From Lachnospiraceae bacterium UBA3316 (GTDB lineage: Bacteria > Bacillota > Clostridia > Lachnospirales > Lachnospiraceae), in NCBI GenBank assembly GCA_002361955.1, contig DESK01000067.1, positions 32,744-77,542 of the forward strand: a DNA stretch of 44,799 nucleotides, read 5' to 3'. The notes under the pieces are model-generated. The model saw only the letters and a list, made by a program, of their open reading frames with translations, made no database searches and was not told the DNA's origin. The number at the start of each line of letters is the position of its first letter. Position 1 is the stretch's first letter. A program made the position numbers and the translations under genes. Shown piece after piece: positions 23,901 through 32,313 of the stretch.

Positions 23901-25382
23901 GGAGATAAATTCCTTAAATTCCTCTTTTGTATAGTACATATCCTGGGAAGTCAGCTTCACGCCCGTCTCGTCATTCTTCTTGTCGGATTCCAGGCGGAAA
24001 CCGGCGTAAGACTCCTTCACGGCCTGATCCAGGGTAGGATAATCCTCATGGAAGATCAGGTTATCGCTCAGATGGGCCTGCAGGCTGTTCATCTTGTACC
24101 AGGCCATATTTTTTGTAAACTGCTTCAGCGTATCCAGGGAGAAGGGTTTTCTTCCCACATCAAGGCTGAAGCCCCGGACTTCATATTTGGGATAGTCCCT
24201 GGCCATACCCTTGGGGATGGAGCCGTTGGTCTGCTTTAAGATCTGCAGCGCAGTGACAACGCCCCAGTAAGCGCCCACTGTGTTTTCCGCCTGGATCTTC
24301 ACAGAATTTCCAACGGTCATGCGGTAGCCTTCCTTGCCGAGGCCCTGAGAATCCTCCACAAGCTCCAGGCAGAAATCGCCGAGGGCGGCGTCGCCTGCCT
24401 TGCCCTTTACCACGGTAATATCAAGTCCCGTAACCTCCTTATAGTCCTGGGCAAACCTGGCGGCAGTCTCCTCCATGCCCGGGCCCGCGATGATCCTGCT
24501 TGCGGCGCTCACCACAAAGCGGCCGGAGGTTCCGTGCCACTCCTGAAGCTCCGGAATCACCGCCGGTTTCGCGTTATCATTCTTATCGGTCGGATACTGC
24601 CCGGGAACCACAATCGTATATTCTTTAGACTGCGCCGTCTCCGTCCCGTCGCTTACTTCATAAAAGCCCTTCACGCTCTTATCGGAAACGGGCGTATAGA
24701 CAGTTCCATCCTCTGCGATCACCTGCTCATAATCCGCGCAGAAACGGACAGTCAGCCCCTGGGGCGCTTCCGGCATGGTGATCTTTGTCCCGTCCGCCGA
24801 GATTTCCGGCGCTGAAATAGAATCCACAACCTTCTGCAGGTCCGAACGCTGGTCGGGGATGTCCCCCGCGTAAACTTCAAACTCCCATACTGATACATTA
24901 TTCCAGCTCACTTCGCCCTCAAGGCCGTCCGCGCTGTGTTCCTTCACATTCAGCCGCACATACTTCGCCTGGACAGCAGCGTCCAGGGTGATCTCCTGTC
25001 TTGTCTCCTGGGGCTTTTTGGTAAAGCTCTTCACCACCGTCCAGTTCTCCCCGTCATCGGAAATCTCGATGGCGTAATTTGTAGCGTTTCTTCTCTCCCA
25101 AAGCACCACGAAGCTCTTCACTGTCTGGGCGCTGTTCCAGGAAAGCTGCAAGGTCTGTACCTCGCTCGTCACGGCGCTGGCCCACCGCGTAGACTCTTTT
25201 CCGTCATTGGCGTTGGTAGCCGGTAAGGTGCCCGCTTCCACGCTGGACGCCGTGATGGAAGCGTTCAAAGCCAAATTCCCGTCTGCCGCCCCTGCGGTGA
25301 TTGCCGGAAGCTGTACCGAACCAAGCACCATGCTGCACGCCAGAACCCAGGCTCCCATTCGTTTCAATTTGTTATGAAACAT
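20913..25382 (-). CDS. Secreted multidomain GH20 beta-N-acetylhexosaminidase
   Basis: A 1489-residue exported enzyme removing N-acetylhexosamine (or releasing lacto-N-biose) from host glycans. In order: signal peptide (1-33), F5/8C domain (about 34-172), GH20 accessory domain (about 275-400) and GH20 barrel (about 400-760). The barrel has RGFSLDVGRKPFSLDTLK and the catalytic Asp-Glu pair in HIGTDEYHG near residue 575, where most relatives have GGDE. Next are a LamG-type domain (about 775-985), a second F5/8C domain (about 989-1126), three FIVAR-like helical repeats (about 1130-1337) and a leucine-rich-repeat (LRR_5) cap ending in a lysine-rich tail. There is no LPXTG motif. The ATG at 25382 follows AAGGAGG. 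Lacto-N-biosidase activity is a possible alternative. The N- and C-termini are paralogous to those of the GH84 protein at 26383-32106. Confidence 0.92.
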   Translation of the reverse strand: MFHNKLKRMGAWVLACSMVLGSVQLPAITAGAADGNLALNASITASSVEAGTLPATNANDGKESTRWASAVTSEVQTLQLSWNSAQTVKSFVVLWERRNATNYAIEISDDGENWTVVKSFTKKPQETRQEITLDAAVQAKYVRLNVKEHSADGLEGEVSWNNVSVWEFEVYAGDIPDQRSDLQKVVDSISAPEISADGTKITMPEAPQGLTVRFCADYEQVIAEDGTVYTPVSDKSVKGFYEVSDGTETAQSKEYTIVVPGQYPTDKNDNAKPAVIPELQEWHGTSGRFVVSAASRIIAGPGMEETAARFAQDYKEVTGLDITVVKGKAGDAALGDFCLELVEDSQGLGKEGYRMTVGNSVKIQAENTVGAYWGVVTALQILKQTNGSIPKGMARDYPKYEVRGFSLDVGRKPFSLDTLKQFTKNMAWYKMNSLQAHLSDNLIFHEDYPTLDQAVKESYAGFRLESDKKNDETGVKLTSQDMYYTKEEFKEFISYSQAMGVNIVPEFDMPAHCLAITRVHEEYMSRKAGGGHAYLIEELDLENEASFAWAKSIWDEYLVGDDAVFADVDTIHIGTDEYHGTDGQAGKELFRKFSAEMIEYAKSKGKNVRMWGSLSNKSGTTEVPSEDVQLNIWNTGYANPKDMYDLGYDLINTLEGPSYIVPAAGYYNDYINSSNIYSNWQPNAMGNLNISPANEHMLGACFAIWHDSIDTRGNGISEYDSFDRFFQAVPAYGAKLWGEAADRDYKGFSAVLESTGTAPGTTIYGEVPSVTKEILDYTFDGTVGKDSSANGYDGTESKNVSQVNADTSGKALKLNGGESYVETAEEIDKIADGASLTVRVKMDGEADGEDEQILCESKDEFGAYGTYAIKAVQRHTGKVGFSREGYDYSFNYTLPAGEWVELTFQSGNGSSQLYVNGKLVDSNPEIYFRNHETTELSTKLAQTGITKTATLMLPVGRIGSKTKSFKGEIDYLTVTGTKESTLKLGAIPQNTITAGACSTHPSEGSIAAMLDGDASTYWHTNYSAANEKAPGLDHDHYITLTLDQPRVINKLSYLPRQNSANGRIGQYRIDVTKADGTVAEDYASGIWAADMTEKIAEFDPIEAKSVKLVILSSDSGKHGTAAELNLYEQVDFGAKELQAELDKYAGYAEKDYTAMSWKVFDKARKEAQAVLDNADSKQGDYLYAYEQLQKTAAVLTENPAIYKLAAQVAEAKKLLAGAADYTENSVAVLQKAVEDGEKLLADADATEEQVLEAVQKIENAKKNLLPKPNTGALTAAVAEAEKLLAGAADYTADSVAALRKAVDNAKAVLANANAAQADVDGALKALQNTKLVKKTDPVVSPSLPKKGASKTIGGTTYKVTKSDAKKGTVTATKVKASKKAEIPATVKIDGYTFKVTKIEAKAFQNGKKLTSVTIGANVTSIGAKAFYKCSKLKKIVFKGTKAPTIGKQAFKGTAAKCKVTLPKKMAKKQKSLIKSRLKKAGLSSKASVK

Positions 25383-25440
25383 AATTTTCCTCCTTTCAAA
25401 CATTCCCTTTTCATTCCTTTACAGAGACGATTCTTTTATG

Positions 25441-25468
25441 GTAACAGTTCAGATACCTGAACTGTTAC
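25441..25468. repeat. Perfect 12-bp palindrome in the GH20 leader
   Basis: GTAACAGTTCAG-ATAC-CTGAACTGTTAC is a perfect stem with a 4-base loop, about 60 bases before the GH20 start and downstream of its promoter. The sequence partly resembles the end of the MITE-like element (GTGAACAGTAAC), so it may be a remnant, an operator or an mRNA hairpin. Confidence 0.7.
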
Positions 25469-25493
25469 GGTTTATCCTCTCTGGCTACCTATT

Positions 25494-25537
25494 ATCATAA
25501 CATACTTTCTCTTGTTTCTCCATACAATTTTTTGTAT
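25494..25537 (-). promoter_or_regulatory. GH20 promoter region with ATACAA/TTGTAT palindrome
   Basis: The minus strand has an extended -10 TGT-TATGAT (TATGAT at 25494-25499). Twenty-two bases further upstream lies the palindrome ATACAA-N4-TTGTAT (25522-25537). No good -35 is seen at 17 bp, which suits an activator-dependent promoter. The whole block aligns with the block upstream of the GH84 gene. The remaining gap to spmB (25538-25731) shows no gene. Confidence 0.6.
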
Positions 25538-25731
25538 ATTTTTTACATAGGGATTCTCCAGCAGGACACTGCTGCTTTTGCTTTTTTACAGTGAAACATC
25601 TCTCTTTATATATGTTTTTAGTTATATTTGCTGATCCTGTACGATCTCCCAGCGAAAAATAGTTTTCGTTTCCATTCATACACAGGCCTTCGTCCCCATA
25701 TCTTTACAAGACTGGTTTTCGGAGGCTTCCT

Positions 25732-26310
25732 ATGGATTTCCTGATCTTTCTCTCTACCTATATCATACCCTTTGTTCTTTTTCTTGTGGTAGGCTACGGC
25801 CTTCTCAAAAAGCAGAATGTCTATGAAACCTTTATTGCGGGGGCCGTGGACGGGTTTCATACAGTCATCGGCATCATGCCGACCCTGGTCGGGCTCATGG
25901 TCGCCGTAGGGATCCTCCGGGCCTCCGGCTTTCTGGATATGCTGGCAGGGCTTCTAGGATATCCCCTCCGCTATATAGGATTTCCGGCTGAGCTGGTTCC
26001 TGTAACCATCGTGCGGATGTTCTCCTCCAGCGCCGCCACCGGCCTGGTTCTTGATATCTTTAAAAAATACGGCACGGATTCTTTTTTCGGAATCCTGGCC
26101 TCCATCTCCATGGGATGTACAGAAACCATCTTCTACACCATGTCCGTCTACTTCATGACTGCCAAAGTAAAAAAGACGCGCTACACTCTGGCCGGCGCCC
26201 TGCTTGCCACTCTCACAGGCATCGTCGCAAGCCTGATACTTGCGAGGGGCTTTTCCACCCACCCTCCGCGTTTTTCAGAAGTTATCCACAGCTTCACACA
26301 GATCCTGTAA
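25732..26310 (+). CDS. spmB: Spore maturation protein B
   Basis: Membrane protein of 192 residues of the SpmA/SpmB 'Gate' (nucleoside-recognition) family, needed for dehydration of the spore core during sporulation. Hydrophobic helices are spread over the length. Family wording includes GAVDGFHTVIGIMPTLVGLM, IVRMFSSSAATGLVLDIFKK and STSMGC-like SISMGCTETIFYTMSVYF. The start is preceded by GGAGG at 7-base spacing. In Bacillus and most Clostridia it directly follows spmA on the same strand. Here spmA lies 7 kb away in the opposite orientation, with the GH84 gene and a small foreign-looking gene between. It converges on the GH84 gene with a strong terminator between them. Confidence 0.95.
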   Translation: MDFLIFLSTYIIPFVLFLVVGYGLLKKQNVYETFIAGAVDGFHTVIGIMPTLVGLMVAVGILRASGFLDMLAGLLGYPLRYIGFPAELVPVTIVRMFSSSAATGLVLDIFKKYGTDSFFGILASISMGCTETIFYTMSVYFMTAKVKKTRYTLAGALLATLTGIVASLILARGFSTHPPRFSEVIHSFTQIL

Positions 26311-26325
26311 CTTTCTCCACCAAAA

Positions 26326-26366
26326 GGCGGGGGGCATATGGCTCTTCCTGCCGTATGCCCCCCGCC
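26326..26366. terminator. Terminator between spmB and the GH84 gene
   Basis: A 13-bp perfect stem (26326-26338 with 26354-26366, GGCGGGGGGCATA/TATGCCCCCCGCC). TTTTGG follows on the minus strand, so it best ends the GH84 transcript. It can also block transcription from spmB. Confidence 0.85.
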
Positions 26367-26382
26367 GGGTACTATAGATTAC

Positions 26383-29300
26383 TTATCTAATTTTGGCAGA
26401 TTTGCTCATGCCTGCTTTTTTCATCTTCTTCAGAAGCGCCGCTTTCTTCTTTGCAGAGAATTTCTTCACTGTAACCTTTACGGTCATCTTCTTAGCGGTA
26501 CCCTTGAAGGCGCTCTTTCCGATCTTCTTAAGGCCGCTGCCCTTCACTACTACGCTGCTCAGCTTCTTACAACCTGCAAATGCAGATTTGCCAACAGAAG
26601 TAATATTCTTGTTCAGCGTGATCTTCTTAAGGGTCTTGAAGTTCTTGAATGCGTTGTCGCCAATGCCCACTACCTTACACTTCACACCGTTGATGGTGAT
26701 CGTGGTGGGAACGGTAACGCTTGCCTTCTTGCTCTTTGCCTTCTCAAGGTAAGCCGTCTTCTTGTTTGCGTTTAATACCACATACCGGCCGCTCTTCGTC
26801 TCTTCTTCCAGGCCATTGCGAACCTGTCCGTATGGCGGCTTATCGTCAACAGGAGGCGTCACCGTTCTGGCATTGACCTTCACGGTAAAGGAAGCAGTGA
26901 AATTACCATCCTCTGTGGTTACTGTGATCACGGACTCTCCTGCTGCCACTGCAGTCACAACGCCGTTCGCAACGGTCGCCACTGCCGGTTTGCTGGATTT
27001 CCAGGATACGTTCTTGTTGTCTGCGTTCTCCGGAACTACCTTAGCTGTCACAGTTACCTTATCGCCGATCTCCAGAGCCTTTGTGGGCGCTCCCACCAGC
27101 TCTACGCCTGTCACATCCACCTTCGGAAGCGGATTTACCCTAACGGTAAAGTCTGCGGTGTATCCGCCGTCCTCTGTGGTAACGGTAATCTTTGCCTCGC
27201 CTTCGCCTACTGCCGTCACAACACCGCCATCAACGGTGGCAACTGCCGGCTTATCGGACGTCCAGGTCACATTCTTATTGTCCGCATTTTCAGGCTCAAC
27301 GACTGCTGTTACAGTCACCTTGTCGCCGATCTCCAGAGCCTTCGTGGGCGCTCCCTTGATCTTTACGCCTGTCGCGTCAAACTTCGTTACTACGGTCACC
27401 GTACAGGTGCTGCTCACACCGTCAGCGTTTGCCGCTGTGATCACTGCTGTACCTGCGCCCTTAGCCTCTACTACGCCCTCCGCGTTTACGGAAGCTACTT
27501 CCGGTTTGTCGGAGGTGAAGGTTACTTCCTGATGGGTTGCGTCCGCGGGCTTCACCACAGCCTTGAGCTCTGCGGTAGTGCCTACTTTCAGGGTAACCTT
27601 TGCAGGAGTCAGGCTGATGCTTGTAGCCGGAATCACCAGATTTGCCACTGCTTCTCTGTATTCCTTCACTGCCGCGTCTACTTCCTCCTGTGTAGCTACC
27701 ATGTTGTTCATCACTTCCGCGGCTTTTGCCTTTGCGGCCACGTATGCCTGATAGCTGTCCTCTGTATATTTGTTTTCGTCCAGTTCATCGGAGAGCGCTG
27801 CGTCAATGACATAGCTCTTATCAACAGCCGCCTCATCTCTGTCATGGCCAAATACATTGATTTCTGCCGCGCTCGCAAAGTTTGCTGCCTGGTCGGAAAC
27901 AGCAGAAACAGTCTGCAGCTTCACATAGCGTGCCGGAACTGCCTCGATGATCTCCGCTGACTTCTCTTCTCTGTCACCTGCCCATGTGCCCTTCGACGCC
28001 AGTGTCCATGTCTCACCGTCAACGCTCACATAGAGCTTGTAGCCTGTGATGATTCCGTTTGAGCTTCCGCTCCGTCTCGGCAGGTATTTCATCTCTGCCA
28101 CATCGTAGACATCGCCCAGATCTGCTGAGATCCAGAGATTTTCCATCGAGTCGCCGGCCCAGAGACTGTGCCAGATGGTAGATTCATCGTTGTCAATCGC
28201 CAGTCCTGCAGGACCTTCCGCGTCTGTTGCGCCTTCCGTCTCTTCACTTCCTGCAGTTACAGCCTTGATCTCCAGTTCCTTTGCCGTTCCTCTGCCGGAT
28301 ACGGCAACTTCGCATTCTGCAGAATATTTTCCATCTGCGACGCTTGCCGTGATGGTCGCGGTGCCCTTGGCGATACCTGTCACCAGGCCCGTCTCATCAA
28401 CCGTCGCTACACTCTCATCGGAGGAAGACCATACAACTGTTGCGTTATCATCCAGTCCGACAAATACGTCGGCACGGAGCTTCAGGGTTTCCTCAATCAC
28501 TATCTTTACAGAATCCTTGTTCAGCTTGATGCCCATCTCTCTGGGAGCGACGGTGTACATCTCGATGATCTCAGGTGCCTTTTCTGTCCATTCTACCTTG
28601 ATAGCCTTCACATAATCGTACCACTCCAGGTTCTGTACGATCGTCAGGCCTGCCGCAAGCGCTCCCTTATCTACCCAGGAACCATCCTGAGTCTGTACGG
28701 AAACCTTTGCGTCGGAAACGGTGTCCGGATTGGTCAGCACATAGAGAGGACCTGTCTTTTCAGGATTCGCGATACGCCATGTCAGAGAACCTGCCCCTGT
28801 GCCTTCCTTCGCAAGGAAAGAAGTGGTCAGGGAGTTATCTGCCGCAAAAGCGGGGCCGTGTCCCTCTTCACACTCTACCGTGCATAAGAATCTTCTGTCT
28901 GCGTCGCTGTTTGTCAGTGACAGCTCCTTCAGGCTAAAGGTAACATCCTTATCGCCTTTGTTCCTGATGCGCAGGTAAGTCAAGTCTGTGCTCTGATCGC
29001 CTGTCTTTGCCTCTTCCCATACGGTGCCATCCAGAGCACCCTCTAATACGAGGTCCGCGTTTGCTGTATAGTCAGCCGTGATCGAAGTAACCTCGCGGAT
29101 TCTCGGAAGCTGGATTCCCAGATACTCGCCGGCCTTCAGGGTCACATTCAGGCCTTCCTCACCCGTCACGATGGACGCGTTGTTTCTCTCCACGCTCATC
29201 TCTACTTCGCTGCAGGACTCCGCGTTTGTGTATGCCTTATAAGTGGCAGGACTTGTGGTTACGGTAAACTCACGGATCGCATACCACTTATCGGAAGCGG

Positions 29301-32106
29301 AAGCCGTGCGGATACGGACATAGCGGGCTTTAATAGCCAGATCCGTATAATCCTTGTCAATATTGTTTGTATTCTCGATAGTTTCAATTTCTGTATAGTT
29401 TTCTCCGTCCTCAGAGTATTCCACGATCGCATTGGCAAAGATATCACCATGGGTATCGTTCTTACCCTGACGGATTCTTACGGTATTGATCCGGTAGATG
29501 TCACCCAGGTCTACACCCACATAAGCGTTTGCTTTCTGCGCCGCGTTAAACCATGCGTAGGTATCATCCTTTCCGTCGATGATCAGACTGGCATTTCCTT
29601 CATAGAAGCCGCCCAATCCATCGTAAATAGCAGAAACCTCTGTGGAAGGTCCTTCACCGCCTGCGTTGCTTCCGCCAAAATTGTTGTTGAGGATCTCTTC
29701 TACTTCCTCCTTCAGGGCCGTGCCCATGGCAGTCGCAAAGGGAATCAGCACCATCGCGCCGGACTCTGCCATGATCGTCCCGTCATTGAGCTGAGGTGCC
29801 GCGCAGTTGTGGGAAGCCTTCTCCTCGTTAACGGCCTTCATATAAGTTCCCACAGCTCCCTCTCTGTTTTCTGTCTGGAGAGTCATAGCTGTTCTCACAT
29901 AATCCGCGCCGGCCTGGCTGATGTAGCGCAGGGAGTCTACCCACGGCTTCATCTCGTCTAACAGATTTACGTTTGTTCCCTTCTCCTGGAACTCATCTGC
30001 GGCGGCAATGATCTTCTCAAACTGTTCGATCAGGGCGGGGCCGCTCTCTGTCAGGTCGTTTCCGGCCTGGAAATCTGCCCGGAACGCGTCAACGAAGGGC
30101 TTGATCTCTTTCGATTCGGACATCTGCGTGATTCCGCCGGGGCTCGGGTTTGTCAGATGCTTACACAGCTCGTGAAGGGCCTCGGGAGCTCCCTCGTCAA
30201 TGTACTGGAAGCAGTCTGCCCAGCTCTTGTCACAGTCGAACGCTGCTGTGTTCCATGCATAATCACCGATGGCGAACAGGGAAGTCTTTGACGCCTCCGC
30301 CTGCTCCAGCGGGTTCGTTACGATACCCATAAAGCCGGTAACTCCGCCCTTATTCAGGATGCAGTTTTCCGCAGGTCCCATAACGAGACGGGCATGGTTT
30401 ACATCGTTTACGGGCCAGTTCAGCCACATGAAGGGCTCTCTTCCGCTGATCTCTTTAAAATGAGTAAAAGTATACTGCGTAGCCGGATGGCATACGTATT
30501 CGCCTGTCCACATGAATTCTACAGCAGGATCCACTGCTTCCATATCGGTATAATACCTTCCCAGGCTCGTAGCAGATCCGTACCAGCCGCCTGCTCCTGA
30601 ACAGTAAACCATCGGCACAAATATCAGGTTGTAGCAGTCTTTCTTCGCCTTAACCCATGCGCACATGTCATTGAGCAGTTTTACCTGAACCCTGGGATCG
30701 CTGTAAGCGTCGTCTGCGGAAATTACAAACTGGCGCACACCTGCATTGTACAGCTGCTCGAATTTCTCCGTCACAAAATGGAGCGTTTCGTCATAGTTCT
30801 CCAGCGTGATCGCCTGGTTCATAAAGGGATGGATCGCCCAGACGAAACGGCACTTGGAAGCCGTACCTGCGGCCACCATCTTTGTGATATCCGCAAGCTT
30901 ATCCTCCGGATACAGGTCTCTCCACTGTTTATTGTGGTAGGGGTCATCCTTCGGTGCGAAAATATATACGTTCTCTTTGATATCGCCGCCAAAGTTCATC
31001 AGGCTGATCCTGTCATCCACGGACCAGGGGATTCCATAATATCCCTCGATAAATCCACGGTACTGGCCGATGGAGTAGTCGTTCATCTGAAGCTGATAAA
31101 CGGTCTTCTCTTCGCTCTGCTGCAGGATCATCTTCAGGGAAGCCAGCCCATAGAAGGCCGCATCCGTATCTTTTCCTAAAACGGTGATCTGGTTATCCTC
31201 GATCGCCAGCACATAAGCGTCTCTCTTCGCAAAGAGATCCTCCGGGTACTCCAGGTTTTCCGCTGCGTAAGTGTCAGCGGCTCCTTCGGATCCCGCAACA
31301 CCGATCAGGATATTTACCTGGCCATCCACAGCCGCGTCCACAGCCTTTGCTTTGATACCCTTTACGTCAAGGACTGCTTCCAGACGGTCTTTTGTGGGCT
31401 GGTCGATGCCCTCCTCAAATACAACGTTAACTTCGTCCGGAAGTGTGAGAGTCTTATCGTCTCCCGCGTACTTCACAGACTGGGGCGTCGGGTAAATCGT
31501 ATATTTTCCCGGATCCTCCGGCTCCACGGGATCCACCGGTGCTCCCGAACCATCTGCGTAAACTTCCAGCTCATAAACGGAAACAGTATTCCATACTACA
31601 GACTCGCCCTTATAATTCTCGCAGTCATCCAAATACGTATTGATCATAAGCCGCACATATTTTGCCGTAACTGCCTCATCCAGCGTCACTACCTCACGGT
31701 ACTCCTCCGGAAGCTCCTTGCTGCTCCACACGGATTCCCATGTAGTGGCGTCATCAGATACCTGAATCTCATAATCTGTGGGGTTCTTCCTCTCCCACTC
31801 GATCTCGAAACGCTTCATGGTCTGCGCCTCATCCCAGGAAAGCTGCAGCCACTTTGCTCCGACTGACGTATCACTTGCCCAACGGGACTGATCCAGATTC
31901 GTAGCGTCGCGGTTGATCTCCCCGTCGTTTGCTCTTGAAGCTACAAGCTGTGTACCCTCCTCGACACTAGATGCCGTAGCCGTAGCGTTCAAAGCCAGAT
32001 TTCCTTCTGCCGCTTCTGCCTGCGCTGCCGGAAGCTGGGCGGAACCCAGTACCAGACTCAATGACAGAAGCCATGCGCCTAACTGTTTCAACTTTTTCTG
32101 AAACAT
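26383..32106 (-). CDS. Secreted multidomain GH84 enzyme (hyaluronidase / O-GlcNAcase, NagJ-like)
   Basis: A 1907-residue exported beta-N-acetylglucosaminidase of the NagH/NagJ type. In order: signal peptide (1-31), F5/8C domain (about 32-185) and GH84 N-terminal domain (about 200-340). The GH84 barrel starts at GQYRGFIEGYYGIPWS (about 347) and has the catalytic Asp pair in VISADDAYSDP near 464. After a helical domain come F5/8C-like domains (about 829-960 and 975-1180), a Big_2 domain (about 1185-1275), a further F5/8C domain (about 1285-1430), a FIVAR repeat, three Big_2 repeats (about 1503-1765) and an LRR_5-type cap with a lysine-rich end, SAFKGTAKKMTVKV. There is no LPXTG motif. The ATG follows AAGGAGG. 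Known relatives act on O-GlcNAc, hyaluronan or mucin; the substrate here is inferred. It is transcribed alone from its own promoter. Confidence 0.93.
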   Translation of the reverse strand: MFQKKLKQLGAWLLSLSLVLGSAQLPAAQAEAAEGNLALNATATASSVEEGTQLVASRANDGEINRDATNLDQSRWASDTSVGAKWLQLSWDEAQTMKRFEIEWERKNPTDYEIQVSDDATTWESVWSSKELPEEYREVVTLDEAVTAKYVRLMINTYLDDCENYKGESVVWNTVSVYELEVYADGSGAPVDPVEPEDPGKYTIYPTPQSVKYAGDDKTLTLPDEVNVVFEEGIDQPTKDRLEAVLDVKGIKAKAVDAAVDGQVNILIGVAGSEGAADTYAAENLEYPEDLFAKRDAYVLAIEDNQITVLGKDTDAAFYGLASLKMILQQSEEKTVYQLQMNDYSIGQYRGFIEGYYGIPWSVDDRISLMNFGGDIKENVYIFAPKDDPYHNKQWRDLYPEDKLADITKMVAAGTASKCRFVWAIHPFMNQAITLENYDETLHFVTEKFEQLYNAGVRQFVISADDAYSDPRVQVKLLNDMCAWVKAKKDCYNLIFVPMVYCSGAGGWYGSATSLGRYYTDMEAVDPAVEFMWTGEYVCHPATQYTFTHFKEISGREPFMWLNWPVNDVNHARLVMGPAENCILNKGGVTGFMGIVTNPLEQAEASKTSLFAIGDYAWNTAAFDCDKSWADCFQYIDEGAPEALHELCKHLTNPSPGGITQMSESKEIKPFVDAFRADFQAGNDLTESGPALIEQFEKIIAAADEFQEKGTNVNLLDEMKPWVDSLRYISQAGADYVRTAMTLQTENREGAVGTYMKAVNEEKASHNCAAPQLNDGTIMAESGAMVLIPFATAMGTALKEEVEEILNNNFGGSNAGGEGPSTEVSAIYDGLGGFYEGNASLIIDGKDDTYAWFNAAQKANAYVGVDLGDIYRINTVRIRQGKNDTHGDIFANAIVEYSEDGENYTEIETIENTNNIDKDYTDLAIKARYVRIRTASASDKWYAIREFTVTTSPATYKAYTNAESCSEVEMSVERNNASIVTGEEGLNVTLKAGEYLGIQLPRIREVTSITADYTANADLVLEGALDGTVWEEAKTGDQSTDLTYLRIRNKGDKDVTFSLKELSLTNSDADRRFLCTVECEEGHGPAFAADNSLTTSFLAKEGTGAGSLTWRIANPEKTGPLYVLTNPDTVSDAKVSVQTQDGSWVDKGALAAGLTIVQNLEWYDYVKAIKVEWTEKAPEIIEMYTVAPREMGIKLNKDSVKIVIEETLKLRADVFVGLDDNATVVWSSSDESVATVDETGLVTGIAKGTATITASVADGKYSAECEVAVSGRGTAKELEIKAVTAGSEETEGATDAEGPAGLAIDNDESTIWHSLWAGDSMENLWISADLGDVYDVAEMKYLPRRSGSSNGIITGYKLYVSVDGETWTLASKGTWAGDREEKSAEIIEAVPARYVKLQTVSAVSDQAANFASAAEINVFGHDRDEAAVDKSYVIDAALSDELDENKYTEDSYQAYVAAKAKAAEVMNNMVATQEEVDAAVKEYREAVANLVIPATSISLTPAKVTLKVGTTAELKAVVKPADATHQEVTFTSDKPEVASVNAEGVVEAKGAGTAVITAANADGVSSTCTVTVVTKFDATGVKIKGAPTKALEIGDKVTVTAVVEPENADNKNVTWTSDKPAVATVDGGVVTAVGEGEAKITVTTEDGGYTADFTVRVNPLPKVDVTGVELVGAPTKALEIGDKVTVTAKVVPENADNKNVSWKSSKPAVATVANGVVTAVAAGESVITVTTEDGNFTASFTVKVNARTVTPPVDDKPPYGQVRNGLEEETKSGRYVVLNANKKTAYLEKAKSKKASVTVPTTITINGVKCKVVGIGDNAFKNFKTLKKITLNKNITSVGKSAFAGCKKLSSVVVKGSGLKKIGKSAFKGTAKKMTVKVTVKKFSAKKKAALLKKMKKAGMSKSAKIR
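26857..27378 (-). repeat. Two tandem 261-bp units inside the GH84 gene (Big_2 repeats)
   Basis: The last two Big_2 domains share long identical stretches, such as GAPTKALEIGDKVTVTA, ENADNKNV and KPAVATV. The DNA is also closely similar at a 261-bp period (87 codons). Such direct repeats allow loss or gain of one domain by recombination. Confidence 0.8.
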
Positions 32107-32224
32107 ACACTTTTCCTCCTTTGTGTTGATTTTGCAGGATCCTTCCTGCCTTTGATATTCCTTCGCAATTCATCTCAGGTCTACCTTCTGTACTGTCAAT
32201 TGCACCTCCCTGCCTTTTTTCTAT

Positions 32225-32302
32225 CAGTCAAATTCCCCGCGGCAGCACACCGCGGGGCATAACCTGACTGGCCTCACAAGACAGGGCTTCACCGTCCCTG
32301 CC
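32225..32302 (-). promoter_or_regulatory. Structured 5' leader of the GH84 mRNA
   Basis: The predicted leader of about 200 nt contains two stems. One at 32280-32302 is GGCAGGG/CCCTGTC. The other is an 8-bp GC stem, CCCCGCGG/CCGCGGGG (32235-32242 with 32250-32257), extended by outer pairing of 32226-32234 with 32261-32269. I could not match it to a known riboswitch class. Confidence 0.5.
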
Positions 32303-32313
32303 TGATATTTCCT

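Noticed and set aside
23265..24239. Plus-strand frame of 324 codons opposite the GH20 gene
   Set aside because: Mirror image of the GH20 barrel coding region; protein-like features are absent and no promoter or ribosome binding site is seen.
32220..32310. c-di-GMP (GEMM) riboswitch before the GH84 gene, suggested by GGGACGGTGAAGCC
   Set aside because: The resemblance is limited to one short stretch; the second helix, the receptor and the conserved spacing of GEMM-I were not found.
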